A DNA stretch of 64,000 nt from an uncultured Eubacteriales bacterium (GCA_934630515.1 CAKTVV010000002.1:1-64000), one strand, 5' to 3'. Shown: positions 15,842 to 25,686, numbered from the stretch's first letter. Notes: a model not told the origin generated them from the sequence alone. Translations and numbers: made by a program.

Positions 15842-16985
15842 ATAAATCCCTCCTTTCCGGGTCAAGTTCTGCTTCCACAGCGTCAAACCCGATCGTTTTT
15901 ATTGTTACTCGGTTCCCGAGATACTTTCGGATAAATGCCATCTGGTACGGGTAGCACAGCACCTCATAATTTCCGCGCTGATTCTCGACAGCTTCCTTAA
16001 AGCGAACCAGCCTTGCGAGATCTCCGTCCAGATGCGAGAACACATAGGCATCACCGATTTTTGCGTCATACTCAAACAGCCCGCGGTCATAGGTTCGCAC
16101 TTCCGGGTCAAATAGAAGCTCCAAAAGCCGTTCTTTCCAATCGGGTACTGTCATCAGCCGCAGCTGGCGAATGCCATGCTCATCCATAGGAATGAAATAT
16201 AGATTGCGGTAGATTGCATCAAACCGAAATTCTGGCCGCTTGGTTGTGTCGGACTCTAACAGTGTCTTCAGTGCGACGCTCTCAGACTGACCAAATAAAA
16301 TGGCGGCCGGCGTTGCATCGGTGCCGGCATTCAGGCGGCTGATCTCAATGACGCTGTGCAGCGTTTTGAACTCGCCCTTACCACTCCATTTCATCACGGC
16401 GCTGCGCGTGTTATAAACGGCGTATGGCCGCTGCCCGAGATAGGCTGTTCCCACCATCCGGGTAAACATCGTTTTGTTCATCTCCGCTTCGCCGAGCTTC
16501 TTCAGCTCTTTGGCAAGATAAAAGCACGGCGTATCGGGAATCCGTTTGGTAATGGTCCGGTTTTGAAGAACGGGAAGCATATACGGTCGGCATTCAATAC
16601 CTGAGCGCATACACATAGCCACAGCTTCGGCAACACGGTGGTTTCTGTCCCGATGCGCGGCATTCCCGGGGAATTTGTGTCCCCAAAAGGCATCCATGTA
16701 ATACCGGTAAGCGTCTGGGTGAAGCCAATCCAGTATGGGGAGAGCGCCCTTATAAAAGCGCACAGATCTGCTGTTGCCTTTGCCAGTAACGGTAAGCAGG
16801 CGTGTGGTCAGTTCCGTTTCCGTCTGAGGGATGCGGAATGTTTCCGGTGTGGTGAGCTTATGAACCAGGGCTTTGTAAGCGCGTTCATTGCCGAGTAGGT
16901 AGAGCGAACGAATCGGATATTCACCGACGATGGAAAGCATTGTGATGAGCTGCCGGAGCTGACTGCCCGGGCGGAAGTATTGCAT
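15831..16985 (-). CDS. Replication-relaxation-like winged-helix protein (tentative)
   Basis: 384 aa starting at 16985 (MQYFRPGSQ), with AGGTGA eight bases upstream. The N-terminus looks like a winged helix (LITMLSIVGEYPIRSLYLLG), followed by AAHRDRNHRVAEAVAMCM, an arrangement that recalls the Replic_Relax family of plasmids and ICEs. The C-terminal half has many Tyr/Arg-rich strands and no HUH or catalytic motif that I can name. It is immediately upstream of, and coupled to, virD4. A perfect 11-bp hairpin lies just before it (17009-17048). Because no standard relaxase is present, it is a candidate for DNA processing at the transfer origin. This is inference. Confidence 0.6.
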   Translation of the reverse strand: MQYFRPGSQLRQLITMLSIVGEYPIRSLYLLGNERAYKALVHKLTTPETFRIPQTETELTTRLLTVTGKGNSRSVRFYKGALPILDWLHPDAYRYYMDAFWGHKFPGNAAHRDRNHRVAEAVAMCMRSGIECRPYMLPVLQNRTITKRIPDTPCFYLAKELKKLGEAEMNKTMFTRMVGTAYLGQRPYAVYNTRSAVMKWSGKGEFKTLHSVIEISRLNAGTDATPAAILFGQSESVALKTLLESDTTKRPEFRFDAIYRNLYFIPMDEHGIRQLRLMTVPDWKERLLELLFDPEVRTYDRGLFEYDAKIGDAYVFSHLDGDLARLVRFKEAVENQRGNYEVLCYPYQMAFIRKYLGNRVTIKTIGFDAVEAELDPERRDLFER

Positions 16986-17008
16986 AGGCGCATCACCTCG
17001 CTTTGTAA

Positions 17009-17048
17009 GAAATTCCGACCACATGACTGCTCTCTTTGTCGGAATTTC
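17009..17048. other. Perfect 11-bp inverted repeat, candidate oriT-like or regulatory hairpin
   Basis: GAAATTCCGAC (17009-17019) pairs with GTCGGAATTTC (17038-17048) across an 18-base loop. It lies in the longest gap of the central transfer operon (about 170 bases) and has no U-run, so it is not an ordinary terminator. Confidence 0.5.
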
Positions 17049-17158
17049 CGCCGTGAAATCTGCCCCAAACCGCCGCTATACCGGGTGTTTTTGACTCCCA
17101 ATTTCTTGTGTAAGTTTTCCGGGGCGGAAAGCGGTGGTTTTTACATAAGATTTTCCCC

Positions 17159-17845
17159 TTAACAAAAGCGGACTTCATAGAGCTTCACCCCCTTATCCGG
17201 CAGCGTTTTCTCTTCGACCATCCACATGGGGAAATCGTGCTTGGGAATCACATAGACTTCCGTGCGGTCCTCGCTTCCGGCAGCACTGCAATAGTAATGC
17301 GAGCAAACTGCCGGGTGATCGTCGGGCAGAACATACAGTGCCAGAATGTCCGTAACCATATTGGTTTCGATATTATCGTGATCTCGCATGGCCCGTTCCG
17401 GGCGGCTTCTGTCATACACATGGCGATAGGCAAGTACGCAATCCCGAAAGCGGACCGGAGGCTTACCCTCAAAGAACTTCCGCATGGCCGGATAAAGATA
17501 AGACCGGATGTAATCCGCTGAGCCGGTCGCTTTCTTCGGCAGCAGTGCCGGAATGCGAACGGAGAACCACCCCTCGGCTGTAAACCCGACCTCGACAGGG
17601 ATCGTATCTGATATTATCGCATCCGTTTGAGTCGTTGCCCCAGCTGCTCCGGTGTAAGCCGGAAGGACACGGGTGAGAAGGACTGCCTGCTCGGACAGTT
17701 CCTCAAGCCGAAGCGAACGGTTATAGCTTTCCGGAAGGTTTCCGTTTTCGTAAAACCAGCGGACGGCAGCGGCCTGTTCCTTCATGCGGGAAAGCTTGGC
17801 TTCTACTTTGCCGAGTGTCTTCATATAAGTTGTTTCAGTCTTCAT
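17159..17845 (-). CDS. Accessory ICE protein, DUF6100-like
   Basis: 228 aa starting at 17845 (MKTETTYMK). An N-terminal coiled-coil-like part (LGKVEAKLSRMKEQAAAVRWFYENG) is followed by a mixed alpha/beta domain with RIPALLPKK and RFRDCVLAYRHVYDR. There is no signal peptide or membrane segment. It resembles the DUF6100-type proteins of clostridial mobile elements, a recollection rather than a search result. It overlaps the upstream gene by 11 bases; function unknown. Confidence 0.6.
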   Translation of the reverse strand: MKTETTYMKTLGKVEAKLSRMKEQAAAVRWFYENGNLPESYNRSLRLEELSEQAVLLTRVLPAYTGAAGATTQTDAIISDTIPVEVGFTAEGWFSVRIPALLPKKATGSADYIRSYLYPAMRKFFEGKPPVRFRDCVLAYRHVYDRSRPERAMRDHDNIETNMVTDILALYVLPDDHPAVCSHYYCSAAGSEDRTEVYVIPKHDFPMWMVEEKTLPDKGVKLYEVRFC

Positions 17846-18368
17846 GCTCGGTCGCCTCCTCACTGTAAAAACGGACTTCCGGCTCGTCCTGACCGCAAAA
17901 ATCTACCGTAGCGAACAGACACGGCGCATTCGGCAGCCGTACAGTGCTCACCATACCGATCCGAGGCACCACAACGATATATTTCATATCTTCCTGGGGC
18001 TGAAGCAGCTTCAGCAGATTCTGCTCGCCGTCATAGAGCACTACGATCTCGTAGCCGACATTTTCTTTCAGGAAAAATAGCTGCGACGGGTAGACTGCCG
18101 GATAATGCGCCATCGGCTCCACCTTGTCAATGAACCGGAGCAGCACCCATATCGCCAGAATCATCCGCTGATCCGGCTGACACATCGGGTCAAGTCCGAT
18201 ATAATAACCGCGGGAAACATCTGCAATACGCATCTGTCTTTTCAGATTCCGCAGGATCTTTTCTGCCGTCTGCGGCGGCTTTTTCAGCATCTTTATGATT
18301 TGCGCACGGGGCAAGGCTCCGTATTGCGAGAGCCATTTGACCACATACTGTTCATCGGTTAACAGCAC
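17835..18368 (-). CDS. Small winged-helix-like ICE protein, DUF5697-like
   Basis: 177 aa from a GTG at 18368, preceded by AGGAGGTGGTTATC. The N-terminal 60 residues read as an HTH (YVVKWLSQYGALPRAQIIKML, TAEKILRNLKRQ). The rest is a beta-rich domain resembling the restriction-like region seen in ICE-borne accessory proteins. It probably binds DNA; the target is unknown. It overlaps its downstream neighbour and follows VirB4. Confidence 0.6.
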   Translation of the reverse strand: MLLTDEQYVVKWLSQYGALPRAQIIKMLKKPPQTAEKILRNLKRQMRIADVSRGYYIGLDPMCQPDQRMILAIWVLLRFIDKVEPMAHYPAVYPSQLFFLKENVGYEIVVLYDGEQNLLKLLQPQEDMKYIVVVPRIGMVSTVRLPNAPCLFATVDFCGQDEPEVRFYSEEATEHED

Positions 18369-18432
18369 GATAACCACCTCCTTTTTGTACTCATTTGTAC
18401 CCAAATGCGTATTCCGTGCAAAATGCGCACTG

Positions 18433-20952
18433 TCAATCTGCCTCCTGCTGCCGTTCCTTGAGGATGGCTTCCAGCTCGGCACGGTCAGTCGTGATCATTT
18501 CCTGTTCCTCTTTGGATGCCTTAATGATGACAGGCACCTTACTGTTGTTGGAACAGATCAGCGCCTCACCGCGTTCAAAGCGGGTGATGGAACGGATTTC
18601 AGTTTTTGTAAGCTTCAGCGTATCCCGTACAAACTCCGCTTCATCCGGCTCCAGATTCAGAATGATCTTATTTTTGGAATTGTTGATGATCGCCCGACCG
18701 TAGCGCCCATCTTCCAATCCGAAGAAGTCGGACAGGTCCTGCGTTGCGGAAATCGCCGCACCGCCAAATCCTCGGATGACCTTGAAAATTTCCAGGCAGA
18801 ACTCTGCCGCCATCCGGTTGGAACCGGCGCCGATCAGCTGCCAGATCTCGTCGATCATAATGGCCTTCTTTTTCGTGCGGTCACTTTTGATCTTATCCCA
18901 GACATAATCAAGGGCGATCATCATACCAACAGGCAGCAGCTTGCCCTTCAGCTCCGATAGGTCGAGAACGATATACTTATTGGACAGGTCCACATTCGTC
19001 TGTTGATTGAATGACTGCGCCGAGCCGGTAACAAAACGGCTGACAATGACTGCAATACGCTTGGTCATTTCATTCTTTTGCAGTTCCTCATGCAGATCTC
19101 CGAGGATCGGCATGGTCTTCATCTTCGGCGGAACGGCATTGCGATCCGCATAGACTGAGTCGTTATCATGCGTGATACCGAACTTACCGTAGGTGCGGAT
19201 CAGCGCCTCATCCAGCATCTGCTCCTCTTCGTTGGTCATGTCCGGAATCAGCAGTGAGAAGAAGATCATCAGCTGCTGAATTTTCTGCGCCAGAAGGGAA
19301 TCCATCTCGCTATAATCCAACTCATCAATCAGTTCCATCTCTGGGCTGATGGTGTGCCGGATCTCCATAATATTGATGCAGTGCGGCGAGCCCGGCGCAA
19401 TCTTGATAAACTGACCGCCGATGCGGTTGCACGCTCGCCGGAACTCATGTCCCTTGATAGGAGCAATGATATAGCACTGAATGCCGCGCATACGCATACG
19501 CAACGCCAGTAACTGCATGGTGAAGGTCTTTCCGGCGCCACTGGTGCCGAGCAGGTTCAGATTGGCGTTTTTATTTTTCTTCGTGTCAAACAGATCGACG
19601 ATGCACAGCGAGTTGTTGTGGCGGTTGATTCCGAGCAGCACGCCGGTATCGTCCGACATCTCGAAGGATGTGAACATATAGGTAGAGGCCGCACCGCTGG
19701 TCAGCACATTCCGCTTGGATTTCTTTTCAAGCTTCGGGGATATTTGCAGAAACGGCATCACCGTGCGCAGGGCGTCCTCCTGCTGAAAACTGCAGTCGCT
19801 GACATACATATCCATAGACTTGAGCATATCGGTCATCTGCTGCTTGCGCCACATCAGTTCCTCGTAGATCCGTGCGGACACGGTCACGAATACTGACATA
19901 TAAAAAAGATCTTCGTTATAATTGGCGATTCCTTGCTTGATAAAATATCCGGCTTGAATGGAACCGGCAAGCTCCTCATAGTCGGTCGAGGTGTCCTGCA
20001 TACTTTTAAGCTTCGTGCGGTTCAGGCGGATGCGCTGGGCAACCTTGTCAATGGTCTTGCTGCGGTTTTCCCGCCTTAAAAACACATCGATATCAATGCC
20101 TTCGCCGGCGTTGATGAGGGAGGACATCCATCCGGCGCGGACCTTATTTGGGTATCCGTTTCCTTTGATATACAGAAAGGAGTAGTAGAGCCCGTCCATA
20201 ATGATATAATTGCGGTGCGTTAGGTCAATGCCGCGCGGCGCGATAAAATGCGCCATACGGATATGTGGAACCGGATCAATGCCGATGACCTTGTTTTTCG
20301 CCGCCATCGTGTCTAAGACGATGCGGTCGACGCGGGAATGAAACGGCTCCTCTACACAGGAACGGCGATTGAAAAACATATATAAAATCTCCGCCGTTGC
20401 TTCATCGGGGTCCTTCGGCTGAAGGATATTGTTGCCGCACTGCATGAAGTAGGCCCGTGCGTTCTGCTCGGCGGTCAGCAGCGTGCTGCAGATCTGCCCA
20501 TAGTCGCTGTTTTCATTACGCCGCAGTTCCTCGTATCGAAAAATCAAAAAGAAGCGCCTCGTCAGCGCTTCACGGCTTCCCACATCCCTGATGAGGCGGA
20601 TATATCCCTCGCTGAGCTTCTTACACTGCTCACTTTCCTCGGTGTCCATTTCCTTTCGGAGCATGGCAATGTGCTTATCGGAGTCGGCTTTGCGGGTAAT
20701 GCTCTTAAACTGCAGATGCACCGGCGAAATTTTCAGCCAGCTTGCAAAGGAGCAGATGATCTCATACTGTTCTTCCTCCGAGCGCAGCATAAAGTTGATG
20801 GGCTCAATTTCAAGGATTTTGATATACCGCCCGTCGGTCGTCTCAATAATGCCGTGCTCCAGATTTTTGATCGGAATGAAATCCTGAGTAAAGCTCAGCT
20901 TTTCAGGCTTTCTTTTTCCTGTTTTTCTTTTTGCGGAGCTGTCTTTGGTCAT
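18433..20952 (-). CDS. virB4-like: VirB4-type conjugation ATPase
   Basis: 839 aa, the energising ATPase of the type IV secretion machine. Walker A is LLGTSGAGKTFTM at about residue 470, Walker B is KAIMIDEIWQLIG, and ISATQDLSDFF is the following motif. The N-terminal region (FTQDFIPIKNLEHGIIET) is typical of ICE VirB4 proteins. Its start overlaps the PrgI gene by about 50 bases, a coupling common in this family. Appears intact. Confidence 0.96.
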   Translation of the reverse strand: MTKDSSAKRKTGKRKPEKLSFTQDFIPIKNLEHGIIETTDGRYIKILEIEPINFMLRSEEEQYEIICSFASWLKISPVHLQFKSITRKADSDKHIAMLRKEMDTEESEQCKKLSEGYIRLIRDVGSREALTRRFFLIFRYEELRRNENSDYGQICSTLLTAEQNARAYFMQCGNNILQPKDPDEATAEILYMFFNRRSCVEEPFHSRVDRIVLDTMAAKNKVIGIDPVPHIRMAHFIAPRGIDLTHRNYIIMDGLYYSFLYIKGNGYPNKVRAGWMSSLINAGEGIDIDVFLRRENRSKTIDKVAQRIRLNRTKLKSMQDTSTDYEELAGSIQAGYFIKQGIANYNEDLFYMSVFVTVSARIYEELMWRKQQMTDMLKSMDMYVSDCSFQQEDALRTVMPFLQISPKLEKKSKRNVLTSGAASTYMFTSFEMSDDTGVLLGINRHNNSLCIVDLFDTKKNKNANLNLLGTSGAGKTFTMQLLALRMRMRGIQCYIIAPIKGHEFRRACNRIGGQFIKIAPGSPHCINIMEIRHTISPEMELIDELDYSEMDSLLAQKIQQLMIFFSLLIPDMTNEEEQMLDEALIRTYGKFGITHDNDSVYADRNAVPPKMKTMPILGDLHEELQKNEMTKRIAVIVSRFVTGSAQSFNQQTNVDLSNKYIVLDLSELKGKLLPVGMMIALDYVWDKIKSDRTKKKAIMIDEIWQLIGAGSNRMAAEFCLEIFKVIRGFGGAAISATQDLSDFFGLEDGRYGRAIINNSKNKIILNLEPDEAEFVRDTLKLTKTEIRSITRFERGEALICSNNSKVPVIIKASKEEQEMITTDRAELEAILKERQQEAD

Positions 20953-21271
20953 ATTTATATCCCACCCTTCTCAAATGCAGTTTTCTTCTGTGCGCCAGAT
21001 AGCAGATAATGTGACCTGCATACTGGAACAGCGAATCGCTGTCAATGCCCATAGCGGCAAGAATCCCGATTGGGATCAGTGTGACGGTCATTACCACGAT
21101 GCGTATTGTGGTTGCCATTGGGATCAGCATCAACTCCGGATATCCGATGGCCAATATCAGAATCAGTGCCTCGACCGCATTCCGCGGTTCCAGCATTCCG
21201 CCGAATATCTTTCCGGAGTCGGTATAGTTTGCAGGAATGGCAAAGGTCGTATTAAATTCTTTTTCTTCCAT
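20903..21271 (-). CDS. prgI-like: PrgI-family (VirB3-like) membrane protein
   Basis: 122 aa with FAIPANYTDSGKIFGGML followed by two close hydrophobic helices (VEALILILAIGYPELMLIP, IRIVVMTVTLIPIGILAAM) and a strongly basic tail. This is the PrgI layout that always precedes VirB4 in Gram-positive conjugation systems. Confidence 0.92.
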   Translation of the reverse strand: MEEKEFNTTFAIPANYTDSGKIFGGMLEPRNAVEALILILAIGYPELMLIPMATTIRIVVMTVTLIPIGILAAMGIDSDSLFQYAGHIICYLAHRRKLHLRRVGYKYDQRQLRKKKNRKKKA

Positions 21272-21288
21272 GGTTCCTCCGTTCTTTT

Positions 21289-22989
21289 TTATCCCGGTGT
21301 ATCACCGAAATCTACATTCTTCGGTCGGCGCAGTGCCAGCCCGGCCTCATAGCTCGGCGTATTAAAGATTACGCCCTCACCACCGGAGGAATGGACCCAC
21401 ATGCGCTCACCGTTTTCACCGTATCCGGCAAAAATAAGCACATGATTCCATCCGCCTCCGTCATCATCCATCAGGAATCCCAGATCACCGGGCAAAAGCT
21501 CTTCGGCGGTAATGGCATAGGATTCGTCCCACTGGCTCCATGAGGCGCCGTTCAAGCTGACGCCGACAGCCGTTTTATAGGTCCAATCCGAAAAGCCGGA
21601 GCAATCCAGGCCGAACGGACGGATCGTGCCGGTCGTTGTAGAGCCGGCGGCTGTAACAAGCTTCGGGGTATTCCATTCATCATTCCATCCGGCTGCCGAT
21701 TTGCCGCCCCAGAAGTATGGCACCTTCCCAACGAGGGACAGACCGGTTTTAACGATGTGCTTTCGCGTTTCGCTGCAATTCTGACGGGCAAGGAAGGCAA
21801 TCAGTTCTACATCGGTAAGCGGAACGGTGCTGCCGTTTCCGGCTGTTCCGTAGAGCGTTTTCTTCAGCGCCAAGGCACGGGAGTGGATCACATCGCCATA
21901 TGTGGTTTCCAGACCGTTATAGGAGGCGTTGAGGTCCAGCCCGAACGCTGTGGAAATTACCGTATTGTCAAAGGGATGAATGGTGCATTCCAGATATTTA
22001 ACGGTTTTCTTTTCCAGCGTAAGCGTTTCCTTGCCTGTGTACTGATAATAGGTTGCCTTGCGTGTTCCGGTGATATTGCTGCCGCTATAAACGGGGAGCG
22101 TCAGGGTGACGGCCGAGTATGCATCTACCTCGATCTGTGTATCGGATGACAACTGCTGATCCTGCAAATAGTAGGTCGCTTCCGCCGTCTCATAGCGGTA
22201 TTGCGGGACGCCGTTGATCACTCCGGTCTTAACCGTTTTCGTTACCACGGTTATCGTGACTGGCTTATATGTATAGTAAGTGACCGGTGTGACTACTTCG
22301 TTTTCTCGCTCAACCGAGGTTACAGGAAACATTTTGGCTGCCACACCGTCAAGCTTCTTTTTCATATCCTCCGGGTCGTTGCTGAGCTGTTCCACCGAAG
22401 TGGAATATGCTGATAAAATATAGGCGGTGTCGTATCCGGCTGAGCTTTGCGCATAATTGATCAGCGCATTCATCGAAAGTTCCCGGTCATAGCCGCCGTC
22501 TGAAATCAGGCGTTCCACCTCAGCCATTGAAGCGTCGTACCCGGCCTGAACAATATCCGAAACCGTCTCGGAGAGATTTTCATAGATCTCCGTGATGGAT
22601 ACCGTCGGCTCATTGCCGTCGATACCGAGCGCTTTATTGATGATGATCCCGGGCAGCTCTACGATCATAACAATGAGGAAAACCACCGATAGGCACAAGC
22701 AGACCAGAATTTTAAACAGGGTATGCCGCATTGCCCATGCGGCGGAGATGATCGCACCCCAAGGACCACCGGCGGCTGTACCGGCTGCGATTTCTGCCAC
22801 AGCTTTGCCGCCCTCCACGTCGGCCTTTACGGTTGCCGCAGCGGCGTTGGCGGCTGCTTCCGCACCTTTTTTCGCCGCCTGCTTTGCGGCTTGCTTTCCG
22901 GCATTCTTAGCGGCTTTTGCTGCCTGACCGGCCGCTTGGCCGATATTATCCGAACCGTCTCCCATTTGCTGCTTTTGCGGCTCTGCCAT
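21289..22989 (-). CDS. Transfer-associated NlpC/P60 (C40) wall hydrolase, VirB1-like
   Basis: 566 aa. It has an Ala/Lys-rich cytosolic N-terminus (AAKAAKNAGKQAAKQAAKK), one membrane helix (TLFKILVCLCLSVVFLIVMI), a long external region and a C-terminal NlpC/P60 peptidase. The catalytic elements are FGLDCSGFSDW (Cys) and GGGWNHVLIFAGY (His). It probably opens peptidoglycan for the mating channel. There is no obvious lysozyme domain, unlike the bifunctional enzyme of Tn916. Gene order (TrbL-like, this, PrgI, VirB4) supports the role. Confidence 0.9.
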   Translation of the reverse strand: MAEPQKQQMGDGSDNIGQAAGQAAKAAKNAGKQAAKQAAKKGAEAAANAAAATVKADVEGGKAVAEIAAGTAAGGPWGAIISAAWAMRHTLFKILVCLCLSVVFLIVMIVELPGIIINKALGIDGNEPTVSITEIYENLSETVSDIVQAGYDASMAEVERLISDGGYDRELSMNALINYAQSSAGYDTAYILSAYSTSVEQLSNDPEDMKKKLDGVAAKMFPVTSVERENEVVTPVTYYTYKPVTITVVTKTVKTGVINGVPQYRYETAEATYYLQDQQLSSDTQIEVDAYSAVTLTLPVYSGSNITGTRKATYYQYTGKETLTLEKKTVKYLECTIHPFDNTVISTAFGLDLNASYNGLETTYGDVIHSRALALKKTLYGTAGNGSTVPLTDVELIAFLARQNCSETRKHIVKTGLSLVGKVPYFWGGKSAAGWNDEWNTPKLVTAAGSTTTGTIRPFGLDCSGFSDWTYKTAVGVSLNGASWSQWDESYAITAEELLPGDLGFLMDDDGGGWNHVLIFAGYGENGERMWVHSSGGEGVIFNTPSYEAGLALRRPKNVDFGDTPG

Positions 22990-23093
22990 TCTTTCACCTC
23001 CGTATTCAAACTGCCAAAGGCAGGCTTATTTTCTCTTTTATAATAGGAAGACAGCCGAACCGAATCCATTGCTCCGGTCCGGCTGCTCGCCGT

Positions 23094-25181
23094 TCATCGT
23101 CTCCGTCTTGGCGACTTGATCTCTGTTTGATCACGGGATTTTGGCTCACCATAACGGGACGGTGTGCTTTTGTACCGCACGGTTTCCGTAGAAACGGTGC
23201 GTACATTATCGCCGTCATAGACCGGTTTTCCGTTCTCATAAACCGGCTTGCGTTCCACTGCAGCCTCGCCGTGTACTGCGTACCACTGGCTGCCGTGAAC
23301 ATCTTCATATACCTGATAGTCACCGCGGGGAGGTGCATACTGTGCCGTATCGTAGAACATCGTGCCGGATCCGTTTTCATGCCGGACCTCAAAATACCCA
23401 TCCATACGACCGGATCCATCCACGCTTGTGACCGGCTGTTCATAGCCCGGCATAAAGCTTTGGAACTGTGCCCGATTATATCCATCTGCTGCGTCGCCCG
23501 CCTCAAAGGGAGGCGTTTCTGCGTGCTGCTGCATGGCGTACCACTCTACGCCGTTGGCCGCCTGAATTGTGGAATGCGGTGCATCCGGTTCGTCATAATA
23601 CGCACTGTTGTACCATCTGCTCACGCCACCGTCCGAAGATGCCTCAATGACACCGTCTCCGACCGTTCTGAGCGTTGCACCGTCCGCATCCGGGAATGCG
23701 GCTGCAACCTGCGCCACCTCAGCGGAATTGCCGCTGAATACGGGCGCATCATAAAATGCTCCGGCTCCGGAACCGCTGGCCATCTGATACCACTGACTGC
23801 CGTCCGAGGCATTGACAACGGCGTGCGGGCCATCCGGCTTTTCAAACTGGGAAGTGTTGAACATCTCGACAGCCGTTTCTTTCCCGTCGGCGCCGATTGC
23901 CTTTGTGGAGATATGTCCGCCGGTGATCTGTGTATCCGAGAGATTTATGCCTTTCATATGCGGCATATAATTGCCGAGACTGCGGTTGGCAATATCGCCG
24001 CCGATAGAACCGGACACATTCGGTGTTCTGGACGCTACGGAAGAGATGGACTCTCCGGTCAGTGTGACGCCGTTGCGGGCCGCCATACCGCCGAAAGCCC
24101 GACCGACAAAGCCAATCGTTCCACCGGCGCCCATTCTTGTGCCGCCATCCACGACCGCATCGCGGACATACGAATTGCCCTTGAAACGGTTGGCAAAGCC
24201 TGCGGCGAACCCAGTTGCCGCTGCGCCTGTACCGGTTGCGGCACTGCCTCCACGGAATACACTGCCGGCGCTTCTTGCGCCTCCGGCCACGCCGGTGATT
24301 ACTCGTGCTGCCATCAGCAGTTCCATGCCCATACCGGAGCCGGTCTGGGCTACATTCAGTCCCATTGCCGCAAGATAGCTGTCAAATTTCTGTGCCGTTT
24401 TGAGGAACGCCACTGCACAGAACAGCCACAGGAACACATTGCCGTTCCCGTTAGACAAGGCGCCGCCTGTGCCGATATACTGGCCTACCGAGGTTGAAAA
24501 ACCACGCAGGAACCAGACATTCATCACAAGGAGCAATAGCTGCGACCCGACCATCCGGCACCACGACCGGAATACCGGCGTTGTTGCTTTGGATGCGCCC
24601 ATAGAAAAGGCGAGAGGTGAGGTGTAGCACAGCACACCGACAACGATGTACCGTTCCACCGTTTCAAGCAGCAGCTTAAAATAGTTCCAGCCCAGCGCAA
24701 TTTCCAGTATGGTGAGCAGCAACAGCCCAACCACCGAGATGGTGGCGATAAGACTGGTCAAGCCGTTTTGAAGGGCCTGCTCGATTCCGGCAAAGGTGAA
24801 GTCCTCCGCCGTCATTTGAATGTCCATGAGTGCCGTATACGGCGCTGTTGCAATTTTCAGCGTCAACAGGAAAATCGGCTTTGCATATGCGATCAGAAAG
24901 GCGAATAACGCACTTCGGCCAAGCAGTATCCACGGATTTTCTGCTTCTGTTACAGGGCCTCCGAATACACGGAACAACTGCCAGACTGTGATCAAAAACA
25001 GCAGTGCCCATGCAGTGTACTGCATTACGGTAAAGGCTTTGGATACAAACGGGAAGTATTCTTCCATTGCCGTCATATCCGTGCCGAGCGCCTGAAGGAA
25101 CAGTCCGGACACCGCATCCATCATGTCTGACACAACACTGCTGATCCAGGTGACGATTCCTTCAAAAATCCAGTCAAGCAT
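23094..25181 (-). CDS. TrbL/VirB6-like channel protein with C-terminal aromatic repeats
   Basis: 695 aa. Six or so hydrophobic helices fill the first 290 residues (such as YTAWALLFLITVWQLF and SVVGLLLLTILEIALGWNYF), followed by a Gly/Ala-rich segment. The soluble tail has at least four related units ending in a [SE]-[QR]-WY core (GSQWYQM, VSRWYNS, GVEWYAM, GSQWYAV). The membrane part matches TrbL/VirB6 proteins. The WY repeats are a distinctive extension of unknown purpose. Confidence 0.85.
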   Translation of the reverse strand: MLDWIFEGIVTWISSVVSDMMDAVSGLFLQALGTDMTAMEEYFPFVSKAFTVMQYTAWALLFLITVWQLFRVFGGPVTEAENPWILLGRSALFAFLIAYAKPIFLLTLKIATAPYTALMDIQMTAEDFTFAGIEQALQNGLTSLIATISVVGLLLLTILEIALGWNYFKLLLETVERYIVVGVLCYTSPLAFSMGASKATTPVFRSWCRMVGSQLLLLVMNVWFLRGFSTSVGQYIGTGGALSNGNGNVFLWLFCAVAFLKTAQKFDSYLAAMGLNVAQTGSGMGMELLMAARVITGVAGGARSAGSVFRGGSAATGTGAAATGFAAGFANRFKGNSYVRDAVVDGGTRMGAGGTIGFVGRAFGGMAARNGVTLTGESISSVASRTPNVSGSIGGDIANRSLGNYMPHMKGINLSDTQITGGHISTKAIGADGKETAVEMFNTSQFEKPDGPHAVVNASDGSQWYQMASGSGAGAFYDAPVFSGNSAEVAQVAAAFPDADGATLRTVGDGVIEASSDGGVSRWYNSAYYDEPDAPHSTIQAANGVEWYAMQQHAETPPFEAGDAADGYNRAQFQSFMPGYEQPVTSVDGSGRMDGYFEVRHENGSGTMFYDTAQYAPPRGDYQVYEDVHGSQWYAVHGEAAVERKPVYENGKPVYDGDNVRTVSTETVRYKSTPSRYGEPKSRDQTEIKSPRRRR

Positions 25182-25215
25182 AGGTGTTCACCTCCTTTCC
25201 GCTTGACCGGGTCTT

Positions 25216-25575
25216 TTACGGGTTGTAGTTTCCGCCGCTGATGAGGGGCTGCAGATAGGCAACGATAAAGCCGAGAGAATTCAGAACGATCCAAGTGATC
25301 ACAATTCTCTTGAGCCAACTCGTCGCTTCATCGACGGCTCGCTGATTGCGCGAGATCATGCGCACCAGCAGAGCAATAGCGGCTACTGTGACTGCCACGA
25401 TGGTACTGATCGCCACAAGCTCTCCGTAGATATCTTTCATGATTATCGAAAAACGATCCCACATATCTGCGGCGAATACCGCCTGCGTCGAAACAAGCAG
25501 TGCTGACACAACACCCACAAGCGACCAGTATGCGGTTTTGATCTTCCCATCGCGCAGCCGAAGCTGTCTGTTCAT
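25216..25575 (-). CDS. VirB2-like pilin / small membrane transfer protein
   Basis: 119 aa from 25575 (MNRQLRLRDGK), with AAGGAGG upstream. A long signal-type helix (WSLVGVVSALLVSTQAVFA) and two further helices separated by RMISRNQRAVDEATSWLKR are the size and topology of TrbC/VirB2 pilins. It is the first gene of the core T4SS block and directly precedes the TrbL-like gene. Confidence 0.75.
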   Translation of the reverse strand: MNRQLRLRDGKIKTAYWSLVGVVSALLVSTQAVFAADMWDRFSIIMKDIYGELVAISTIVAVTVAAIALLVRMISRNQRAVDEATSWLKRIVITWIVLNSLGFIVAYLQPLISGGNYNP

Positions 25576-25607
25576 GCGTTTAGCCCTCCTTTCTTCGGTA
25601 TTGGGCA

Positions 25608-25653
25608 ACAAAAAACGCCGTCTCTTAAAGCTTTTCAGCTCAAGAAACGGCGT
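25608..25653 (-). terminator. Terminator/attenuator before the pilin gene
   Basis: Reading leftward, ACGCCGT pairs with ACGGCGT around an inner AGCT-AAAA-AGCT-like stem and is followed by TTTTTTG. It sits directly upstream of the pilin ribosome site, inside what should be one transfer operon. Confidence 0.7.
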
Positions 25654-25686
25654 CGGTTTCGCCCGATCCCAGTTTGGGACGATATT

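Noticed and set aside
23050..23090. Hairpin CAGCCG...CGGCTG before the NlpC/P60 gene as a terminator
   Set aside because: The following bases (TCTTCCTATTATAAAAG) are not a convincing T-run.
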